DNA of 64,000 bases from positions 523,635 to 587,634 of the forward strand of contig NZ_KI912105.1 of the NCBI RefSeq assembly GCF_000517065.1, read 5' to 3'. The notes under the pieces are model-generated. The model was not told the origin of the DNA. It was given only the letters and a program-made list of their open reading frames with translations, and did not search any database. Of the stretch, positions 57,780 through 64,000 are shown in pieces (the stretch's first letter is position 1; each line of letters begins with the position of its first letter). This DNA comes from Alkaliflexus imshenetskii DSM 15055. GTDB taxonomy: Bacteria; Bacteroidota; Bacteroidia; Bacteroidales; Marinilabiliaceae. The position numbers and the translations under genes are program-made.

Positions 57780-58805
57780 CTAAACGTTACTGCCGTTTTT
57801 CATGGATGAATCACGAACCAGTAACCGCACCGGCACCACATCTTCGGTTTGGATGGCAGTATAACCGGAGCGGGAAATGAGTTGAATCAATGAATTTGCC
57901 GCCCGGATACCTATTTCATAAGCATTTTGCTCAACCGTGGTGAGACCCGGAGAGATTATATCTGCAAACGGCTCATTGGCAAAACCGACTACGCCTATGT
58001 CATCGGCCACTTTCAATCCTTTTTCACGGATGGCTTCCATTGCACCAATGGCAGCATAATCACCTGCGCAAAATATGGCATCCACCTGATGTTTTTCTAA
58101 AAGCTCACGGGCACAATTCAGTGCGGTATCACGCGTGATGGCACCCTGGTAGGTGTGAGTCGCATCTATAAGCATCGATGCCTCATCCAGCGCATACTTA
58201 TATCCACGAAACCTATCCTGATACACATTCACACTGAGCGAACCGGTAAGGTGGCCAATGCGTTTATAACCACTTCGGATAAGATGTTTCACGGCCATAT
58301 ACCCACCTGAAAAATTATCGTTTATGATACGTGGCCCTGGCACCTGTTTGGTTACCCGGTCAAACTGCACCACCGGAATATTTTCAGATGTTGCTTTAAG
58401 AATATGCGAGAAATCACTCATCTCCATGGCATGAGACATTATAATACCTGCCACACGGTTTTTAAGCAACACGTTAATGGCCTGCTCTTCGCGCAAAACC
58501 CGTTCGTGACTTTGACAAATCAGTAAATTATAGCCGGCAGGATTAAGCACCTCTTCCACGGCACTGATCACGTGACTGAAAAAATGCCTGTTGATGCGTG
58601 GCACCATCATCCCGATGGTATCACTCTTCCCTTTGCGCAGCGATGCCGCCACTATATTGGGCTGATATCCCAACTCCCTTGCTTTGTCCATCACCCTTCG
58701 ACGCGTGCTCTCGCTCACCCTGAGGTTACCGGCCAACGCCCGTGATACGGTTGATGGCGTAATGTTGAGTGCCTCGGCAATATCGATAATGGTGATTCGC
58801 TTCAT
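57780..58805 (-). CDS. LacI/GalR-family regulator of the uronate locus
   Basis: The 341-residue protein starts at MKRITIIDIAEALNITPSTVSRALAGN, the usual LacI HTH at the N-terminus, followed by the hinge and a periplasmic-binding-protein-like effector domain (about 60-335). The open frame to 58982 is not coding. It lies between the divergent kdu and uxaC operons, and an operator-like palindrome CAAACGTTTG sits 32-41 nt before its start. The effector is probably a uronate intermediate such as KDG, by context. Confidence 0.92.
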   Translation of the reverse strand: MKRITIIDIAEALNITPSTVSRALAGNLRVSESTRRRVMDKARELGYQPNIVAASLRKGKSDTIGMMVPRINRHFFSHVISAVEEVLNPAGYNLLICQSHERVLREEQAINVLLKNRVAGIIMSHAMEMSDFSHILKATSENIPVVQFDRVTKQVPGPRIINDNFSGGYMAVKHLIRSGYKRIGHLTGSLSVNVYQDRFRGYKYALDEASMLIDATHTYQGAITRDTALNCARELLEKHQVDAIFCAGDYAAIGAMEAIREKGLKVADDIGVVGFANEPFADIISPGLTTVEQNAYEIGIRAANSLIQLISRSGYTAIQTEDVVPVRLLVRDSSMKNGSNV

Positions 58806-58828
58806 AGGTTGTTTGTATGATTCAAATG

Positions 58829-58846
58829 CAAAAATACAAACGTTTG
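58829..58846 (-). promoter_or_regulatory. Regulator promoter box with overlapping LacI-type operator
   Basis: On the minus strand TATTTTTG (58829-58836) fits TAnnTTTG, with TTG at 58858-58860 spaced 21 nt upstream. The perfect palindrome CAAACGTTTG (58837-58846), with a central CG typical of LacI-family operators, fills the space between the elements and suggests autoregulation. Confidence 0.6.
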
Positions 58847-59040
58847 CACAAAAAACACAATTTTTCAACCATCTTTTTTCATACAAGGTAAAAACACACC
58901 TTAAATGTATGGCAATAAACCATTGGATAAAAAGTTTAACACTTATCAAACCCACATATGTTTTGCAATGTTTATCAATCACTTAAAGCCACCAAACATT
59001 GTCACTATGAAAAAATTCGTCATTAATTATTAAAAAAACA

Positions 59041-59085
59041 TTTGGAAAAAAACCAAACCTGTTCTATCTTCGTGTTCGTTAACGA
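59041..59085 (+). promoter_or_regulatory. uxaC operon promoter and operator-like palindromes
   Basis: TTG (59042-59044) and TATCTTCG (59065-59072) are spaced 20 nt, close to the Bacteroidota -33/-7 pattern with one mismatch. TTTGG-N7-CCAAA (59041-59057) and TCGTTAACGA (59076-59085) are inverted repeats that overlap or follow the promoter and could bind the LacI-type regulator. Confidence 0.5.
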
Positions 59086-59097
59086 CAACAAAAAAAT

Positions 59098-60492
59098 ATG
59101 GCAAATTTTATCAATCCGGACTTTGTTCTTCAAGGAAAAACAGCTCAAAAGCTTTATCACGACTATGCAGAGAAGCTTCCCATCGTGGACTTCCATTGCC
59201 ACCTATCGCCAAAACTGATAGCTGATAACCATCAGTTTGAAAGCCTGGGGCAAATATGGCTGGAAGGAGACCACTACAAGTGGCGCGCCATGCGCACCAA
59301 CGGTGTGGATGAGGAGTTTTGCACAGGGAAAGCATCATTCCGCGACAAGTTTCAGAAATGGGCCGAAACGGTGCCTTCCACCATTGGCAACCCACTTCAC
59401 CACTGGACACATCTTGAACTGGCACGCTATTTCGACATCTACGAACTTTTGTCGCCAGCAAATGCCGGTAAAATTTATGACCAGGCTACTGAAATGCTTC
59501 AGCAGGACAGTTTCAGGACTCAAAATCTGATTAAGAAAATGAACGTGGCCGTAATTGGTACCACCGATGATCCGATTGACACACTGGAGTATCACAAGGC
59601 ATTGCAGGGATTCAGCGTGAAAGTGCGTCCCACTTTCAGACCCGACAATGTGCTTAAAACTGAAGATGCCCAATTCTTTAACAGCTATATTCAAAAGCTG
59701 GAAGCCGTATCCGGAAAAACCATTAAAACACTGGCTGACCTGATTCAGGTATTGGACGAGCGCCATGCATTTTTCCATGAAATGGGCTGTAAAGCATCAG
59801 ACCACGGATTGGACAGATTGTACTATACGCCCAACTTTGCCGCTGGTGCTGACAAATCATTTGAAAAACTGCGCAATGGCCAGTTGCTTACCGACGAAGA
59901 GACAGAAGTCTACCGTACTTACGTGATGTACGAACTGTGTAAAATGAACCACAAACGTGGATGGGTTCAGCAGTTTCACCTGGGCGCCATGCGTAACAAC
60001 AACACCCGCATGTTTAAAAAACTTGGGGCTGATGTGGGCTTTGACTCCATCGGAAATTCGCAGGATGCCAACAAAATTTCACGTTTCATGGATTTGTTGG
60101 ATACAGAAGACAAACTGGCCAAAACCATCCTTTACAATCTAAACCCTGCCGACAACGAGATGTTTGTCACCATGCTGGGTAACTTCCAGGATGGCCGCAC
60201 GCCGGGAAAAATCCAATATGGTGCCGGCTGGTGGTTCCTCGACCAAAAAGTAGGTATGGAAAAGCACCTTCGCGACCTGTCAGTTTTGGGTCTTACCGCC
60301 CGTTTTGTAGGCATGGTAACTGACTCAAGGAGCTTCCTCTCCTACCCGCGTCACGAATATTTCCGCAGAATACTTTGTAACCACCTGGGCACTGAAATCG
60401 ACCAGGGTCTCATCCCCAACGACCAGGCATTGCTCAAAACGGTGGTTGAAGACATCTGTTACAACAACCCGATGAATTATTTCGGTTTTTAA
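59098..60492 (+). CDS. uxaC: Glucuronate/galacturonate isomerase (UxaC)
   Basis: The 464-residue protein is a full uronate isomerase: LPIVDFHCHLSPKLIADN at the metal site, HWTHLELARYF, IGTTDDPIDTLEYH, WVQQFHLGAMRNNN and GMVTDSRSFLSYPRHEYFRRILC. It converts D-glucuronate to D-fructuronate and D-galacturonate to D-tagaturonate. It is the first gene of the rightward operon with kdgK, an aldolase and an SDR reductase, 47 nt ahead of kdgK. Confidence 0.97.
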   Translation: MANFINPDFVLQGKTAQKLYHDYAEKLPIVDFHCHLSPKLIADNHQFESLGQIWLEGDHYKWRAMRTNGVDEEFCTGKASFRDKFQKWAETVPSTIGNPLHHWTHLELARYFDIYELLSPANAGKIYDQATEMLQQDSFRTQNLIKKMNVAVIGTTDDPIDTLEYHKALQGFSVKVRPTFRPDNVLKTEDAQFFNSYIQKLEAVSGKTIKTLADLIQVLDERHAFFHEMGCKASDHGLDRLYYTPNFAAGADKSFEKLRNGQLLTDEETEVYRTYVMYELCKMNHKRGWVQQFHLGAMRNNNTRMFKKLGADVGFDSIGNSQDANKISRFMDLLDTEDKLAKTILYNLNPADNEMFVTMLGNFQDGRTPGKIQYGAGWWFLDQKVGMEKHLRDLSVLGLTARFVGMVTDSRSFLSYPRHEYFRRILCNHLGTEIDQGLIPNDQALLKTVVEDICYNNPMNYFGF

Positions 60493-60539
60493 TCAGTTAA
60501 AAACAGTTACGTAAAATCTTACCAATTAAAATTAAATAG

Positions 60540-61577
60540 ATGACACCAAGAGTTGTTTCTTTCGGAGAAATCATGTTACGCTTATCCACACCCGGATATC
60601 AGCGTTTTGCGCAGGCCACCTCGTTTGATGCCTGCTATGGCGGCGGTGAAGCCAACGTGGCCGTATCATTGGCCAACTATGGCATAGACTCATCATTTGT
60701 GACAGCCCTTCCAAAAAACGAAATTGGAACTGCCTGCCACATGGAGTTGAAGAAATATGGCGTCGACACAAAAGACATTCAATTTGGTGGCGAGCGCCTG
60801 GGCATCTACTTCCTTGAAACCGGTGCTGTGGCTCGTGCCAGCAAAGTGGTTTACGACCGTGCCCACTCCTCTTTTTCGCAAGTGAAAAAAGGACAGTTCA
60901 ACTGGGACGAGATTCTGGAAGGCGCATCATTATTTCACTGGACCGGCATTACGCCTGCTGTTTCGCAGGGAGCAGCCGACGCGTGTCTGGAAGCCATTCA
61001 GGTTGCCAACAGAAAAGGCATCACCGTTTCAACCGACCTGAACTACCGTAAAAACCTCTGGAAATATGGCAAAAAAGCGAGCGAAGTAATGCCTGAACTT
61101 GTTGCAGGTTGCGACATTGTTTTGGGTAATGAAGAAGATGCAGAGATGGTTCTCGGAATCAAGCCGGAAGGTGTGGATGTAACGGGTGGTCATGTGGAAG
61201 CTGAAGCATACCGCAGCGTATCGCAGCAAATCATGAAACAGTTTCCTCGCGTGAAGAAAGTTATCACCACCCTTCGTGGTTCGGTGAGTGCCAACCACAA
61301 CTCATGGTCGGGCGTGCTTTACGATGGTAAAAACTTGTTTACAGCACCAACCTATCAGATTACCCACATTGTTGACCGTGTAGGCGGTGGCGACTCATTC
61401 ATGGGTGGTTTGATTTACGGATTGCTTACCTATACCAACGACGACGAAAAAGCGTTGCGCTTTGCAACCGCAGCATCTTGTCTGAAACACACCATTCTTG
61501 GCGACTTCAACCAGGTGACTGTGGAAGAGGTTGAGAAACTTATGGGTGGCGATGCTTCAGGTCGCGTATCGCGATAA
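60540..61577 (+). CDS. kdgK: 2-keto-3-deoxygluconate kinase, PfkB family
   Basis: The 345-residue protein is a PfkB-family sugar kinase: FGEIMLRLSTPGYQRF, GGGEANVAVSLANYG near the N-terminus, and the catalytic signature VDRVGGGDSFMGGLIYG at about residues 282-298. In context it phosphorylates KDG to KDPG, feeding the aldolase encoded 90 nt downstream. A second PfkB-type kinase begins at 63462. Confidence 0.85.
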   Translation: MTPRVVSFGEIMLRLSTPGYQRFAQATSFDACYGGGEANVAVSLANYGIDSSFVTALPKNEIGTACHMELKKYGVDTKDIQFGGERLGIYFLETGAVARASKVVYDRAHSSFSQVKKGQFNWDEILEGASLFHWTGITPAVSQGAADACLEAIQVANRKGITVSTDLNYRKNLWKYGKKASEVMPELVAGCDIVLGNEEDAEMVLGIKPEGVDVTGGHVEAEAYRSVSQQIMKQFPRVKKVITTLRGSVSANHNSWSGVLYDGKNLFTAPTYQITHIVDRVGGGDSFMGGLIYGLLTYTNDDEKALRFATAASCLKHTILGDFNQVTVEEVEKLMGGDASGRVSR

Positions 61578-61667
61578 CGCCGATGACAATAAATTTGTGG
61601 AGAGAGCCGGTCGGTGAAATTACCGGCCGGCATTTCCCATCCAAACAAACAAAAAAAGGAAATTAAT

Positions 61668-62339
61668 ATGGCAAAATATAGTCGCAGTGAAGTGGTCATG
61701 GCTATGAAAGCCACCGGAGTGGTTCCAGTATTTTACCACTCAGATGTGGAAGTATGCAAGAATGTGGTAAAAGCCTGCTACGATGGAGGCATTCGAGTAT
61801 TCGAATTTGTAAACCGTGGTGATTTTGCACATGAAATCTTCGGCGAAGTAAACAAATATGCACTAAAAGAGCTTCCCGGCATGATATTAGGCGTTGGCTC
61901 ACTGGTGGATGCGCCTACTACAGCCATTTACATTCAATTGGGTGCCAACTTTATTGTTTCTCCATTGTTGAATGAAGAAATGGCTAAGGTATGCAACCGC
62001 AGAGGTGTGGCGTGGTCGCCCGGCTGTGGCACCATTTCAGAAATCAACAAAGCACAGGAACTGGGTGCCGAGGTGGTGAAAATGTTCCCAGCATCAGAAA
62101 TTGGAGGCCCCTCATTTGTGAAAGCAGTGAAAGGCCCAATGCCATGGACCAACATCATGCCTACCGGCGGTGTAGACACCACCGAAGCCAACCTGAAAGG
62201 CTGGTTTAGCGCCGGAGTAACCTGCGTGGGCATGGGTTCAAACCTCTTCCCAAAAGAGATAATGGATAAGAAGGACTATGCAGGCCTCACCGAAAAGGTA
62301 AAGGAACTGATGAATACCATTAATAAAGTGAAAAACTAA
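61668..62339 (+). CDS. eda: KDPG/KHG aldolase (Eda-like)
   Basis: Starting at MAKYSRSEVVMAMK (61668, with an AAAAAGGA site upstream) the 223-residue protein is a bifunctional 2-keto-3-deoxy-6-phosphogluconate/4-hydroxy-2-oxoglutarate aldolase. GVGSLVDAPTTAIYIQLGANFIVSP leads to the Schiff-base Lys in VVKMFPASEIGG, and the phosphate loop is MPTGGVDTTEAN. It cleaves KDPG to pyruvate and glyceraldehyde-3-phosphate. The residues upstream of 61668 in the open frame are not coding. Confidence 0.94.
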   Translation: MAKYSRSEVVMAMKATGVVPVFYHSDVEVCKNVVKACYDGGIRVFEFVNRGDFAHEIFGEVNKYALKELPGMILGVGSLVDAPTTAIYIQLGANFIVSPLLNEEMAKVCNRRGVAWSPGCGTISEINKAQELGAEVVKMFPASEIGGPSFVKAVKGPMPWTNIMPTGGVDTTEANLKGWFSAGVTCVGMGSNLFPKEIMDKKDYAGLTEKVKELMNTINKVKN

Positions 62340-62344
62340 ACGTT

Positions 62345-63193
62345 ATGACAGCTCCCATCAAAGAACTGAACCTGAAGGGCAAAGTAGCTGTGGTTACAGG
62401 CGGTGGCGGCGTTATTTGTTCCACCATGGCCAAAGCACTGGCCATGCATGGGGCAAAAACAGCCATCCTGGACCTGAACCTGGAAGCAGCGCAAAAAGTT
62501 GCTGCCGAAATTGAAGCCGAAACAGGTGCAAAATCGGTAGGTTTCGCAGCCAATGTGCTCGACCGTGCCTCATTGGAAGCAGCAAAAAAGGCCATCAACA
62601 GCGAGTTGGGCAAAATTGACTTTCTGGTGAATGGTGCCGGCGGCAACGCAGCCACGGCCACATCGAAAGTCGAAAAAATGGAGAAAGGCGACAACCTGGA
62701 AGACACCTTCTTTGGTCTTCAGCTTGAAGGCTTTGACAAAACCTTTGACCTGAACTTTAAAGGAACCCTGTTGCCAACAATGATTTTTGCCCAGGACATG
62801 TTAGAACTTGGAAAAGGCGGCATTGTGAACATCTCATCGATGAACTCCTACCGTCCGTTGACCCGTATTCCAGCTTATTCGGCATCGAAAGCAGCCATCA
62901 ACAACTTTACGCAATGGCTGGCGGTGCACTTTGCCAAGACCGGTATACGCGTGAATGCCATTGCACCAGGCTTCCTGCTCACCAACCAGAATCGTTTTCT
63001 TTTGATAGATGAAAAAACCGGCGAATCGACCCCACGCGGCAAAAAAATCATCAACGGAACGCCAATGGAACGTTACGGAACACCCGAAGAGTTAACCGGA
63101 TCGCTGCTCTATCTCCTTTCAGACTGGTCAGAATTCATTACCGGCGTAGTTATTCCCGTTGATGGTGGATTCAGTGCATACAGCGGCGTTTAA
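62345..63193 (+). CDS. SDR-family fructuronate/mannonate oxidoreductase (UxuB role)
   Basis: The 282-residue protein is a short-chain dehydrogenase: VTGGGGVICSTMAKAL (TGxxxGxG-like with Ile-Cys), NGAGGN, and the Tyr-Lys pair in IPAYSASKAAINNF. The insertion TATSKVEKMEKGDNLEDTFFG (about 103-123) is seen in SDRs linked to D-mannonate/D-fructuronate interconversion in Bacteroidota. In this operon it fills the reductase step after UxaC in place of the classical MDR-type UxuB. It starts 5 nt after eda. The substrate is inferred from context. Confidence 0.75.
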   Translation: MTAPIKELNLKGKVAVVTGGGGVICSTMAKALAMHGAKTAILDLNLEAAQKVAAEIEAETGAKSVGFAANVLDRASLEAAKKAINSELGKIDFLVNGAGGNAATATSKVEKMEKGDNLEDTFFGLQLEGFDKTFDLNFKGTLLPTMIFAQDMLELGKGGIVNISSMNSYRPLTRIPAYSASKAAINNFTQWLAVHFAKTGIRVNAIAPGFLLTNQNRFLLIDEKTGESTPRGKKIINGTPMERYGTPEELTGSLLYLLSDWSEFITGVVIPVDGGFSAYSGV

Positions 63194-63421
63194 TAAAAGA
63201 TAATTAGATAAAAGATATTTAGATTAGAGATGTTTAGATAAAAGATGTTTAGAAGGATAGATTAGAGATTTTAGAGGGATAGATGACAGATGCTTAGAGG
63301 GCTAGATTGCAATGGGAAGATGCTTTGTCACCACAATAATTGGTTAACCTTACTTCTATAATCTAACATCTACTAACATCTAATCATCTTACATCTGTTG
63401 TATCTCACATCTAATTATCTA
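63194..63421. repeat. Long palindromic TTAGAT/ATCTAA array
   Basis: The left arm (63200-63308) is a chain of TTAGAT/AGATGTTTAGA units. The right arm (63354-63420) is a chain of ATCTAACATCTA/ATCTAATCATC units, that is, the reverse complement pattern. A 45-nt non-repetitive centre lies between. It fills the 268-nt gap between the SDR gene and the right-edge kinase gene. Confidence 0.7.
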
Positions 63422-63461
63422 CGACAAACAGAGCTTTACATACCCTTAAAATCGAACCAAG

Positions 63462-64000
63462 ATGAGTATTCAATTGAAAAAAGAGTTTAAATGGTCACTG
63501 GTGGTTCCCACCAGTATGGGCGTGCGCATCACGCCTGTTAACGGCCAACCCGTACATAGCAGCGATACATTTATGATGCAGGCTACCAGTGCTGAAACCA
63601 ACGTAGCAAGCATCTCATCATATTTAGGCCTTCCGGTGAAGGTGCTCACCACCTTTGTAAAGGATAGCCCCATTGCTCAGTTTATTAAGAGCAACCTCAA
63701 AACCCGCCACATGGAATATGAAGGCGCCGAAGTGGAGCAAGGGGACCCGTGGGGTTTCCGTCACCAGTTCAACATTGCCGACAGCGGCTTTGGCGCTCGC
63801 GGACCCCGCGTGCAAAACGACCGTGCCGGCGAGGTAGGGCGTACCCTCAACGTAAAAGATTTTGACCTGGAGCGCATCTTCGGAAAAGAAGGCGTACAGA
63901 TTGTGCACCTCTCCGGGCTTATTGCAGCCCTCTCGCCCGACACAGGCACCTTCTGTCTGGAGCTGGCACGTGCCGCAAAAAAACATGGCACACGCATCTC
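63462..64000 (+). CDS. PfkB-family carbohydrate kinase, 5' part (cut by right edge)
   Basis: The first 179 codons are present, starting MSIQLKKEFKWSLVVPTSMGVRITP. Family features visible are the substrate-side stretch ATSAETNVASISSYLGLPVKVLT and FVKDSPIAQFIKSNLKTRHM, then VHLSGLIAALSPDT. The ATP-site GAGD motif would lie past the edge. It is a second PfkB kinase in the uronate locus, only loosely like the kdgK product, so it may act on a different keto-sugar or be a KdgK variant. No stop is reached. Confidence 0.8.
   Translation, partial: MSIQLKKEFKWSLVVPTSMGVRITPVNGQPVHSSDTFMMQATSAETNVASISSYLGLPVKVLTTFVKDSPIAQFIKSNLKTRHMEYEGAEVEQGDPWGFRHQFNIADSGFGARGPRVQNDRAGEVGRTLNVKDFDLERIFGKEGVQIVHLSGLIAALSPDTGTFCLELARAAKKHGTRI

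Noticed and set aside
63194-63421. CRISPR array
   Set aside because: The repeats are short, irregular hexamers forming a palindrome; there are no constant-length repeats and spacers and no cas genes.

Overview
The window is chromosomal DNA of a Bacteroidota bacterium, probably an environmental Bacteroidales/Marinilabiliales-type anaerobe or facultative anaerobe. The signs are a Bacteroidota-order rnf operon (rseC-rnfBCDGEA), a type IX secretion (T9SS) type-B adhesin followed by a PorP/SprF protein, DUF2795, DUF3127 and OstA-like genes, lipoproteins with short lipoboxes, and repeated TAnnTTTG promoter boxes. I found no tRNA, rRNA or CRISPR array.

Layout. 1-3900 is an A+T-rich accessory region. 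It holds a frameshifted tyrosine recombinase running off the left edge, a HigB/HigA toxin-antitoxin pair bracketed by two related attC-like sequences, a TlpA-like lipoprotein and a small membrane protein. 3950-7100 holds a lytic transglycosylase, a pseudouridine synthase, an unknown membrane protein and a beta-carbonic anhydrase. 7400-13070 is the complete Rnf operon, read leftward. 13650-20850 holds an NlpC/P60 lipoprotein, recG, a methyltransferase, an aldehyde dehydrogenase, an unpartnered ABC ATPase, a PduO-type adenosyltransferase and a DUF2795 protein. 20890-28750 is an envelope-biogenesis block on the minus strand: an OstA-like protein, three SurA/PpiD-type chaperones and guaB. 28870-39470 holds a lipoprotein and then a T9SS cell-surface module: a 2355-residue DUF11/Ig-like adhesin, a PorP/SprF protein and a TPR/PD40 protein. 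39480-53980 is mixed housekeeping: DUF3127, a cyclophilin, two FKBPs, an MscS channel, a DUF6807 protein, mnmD, a MATE pump, a transaldolase-like aldolase, a PepSY membrane protein, an RRM protein, a CDF transporter and an NlpE lipoprotein. 54390-64000 is a uronate/pectin catabolism locus around a divergent LacI-type regulator.

The uronate locus makes a coherent pathway. KduI and KduD take unsaturated-uronate products to 2-keto-3-deoxygluconate (KDG). UxaC and an SDR reductase take hexuronates to aldonates. KdgK and a KDPG aldolase finish the route to pyruvate and glyceraldehyde-3-phosphate. A second PfkB kinase starts at the right edge. The aldonate dehydratase (UxuA or UxaA) is not in the window.

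The most unusual signals are non-coding. First, a structured element of about 95 nt occurs three times, each time in the same orientation and ending 24-26 nt before a start codon (pduO-type gene, mnmD, nlpE), with a compensatory base-pair change and a retained wobble pair. Second, an attC-like pair brackets the toxin-antitoxin module although no integron integrase is visible. Third, a dispersed family of TTAGAT/ATCTAA arrays forms large imperfect palindromes at three intergenic sites, with a half-copy at a fourth. Fourth, a G+C-rich tandem element follows the carbonic anhydrase gene.
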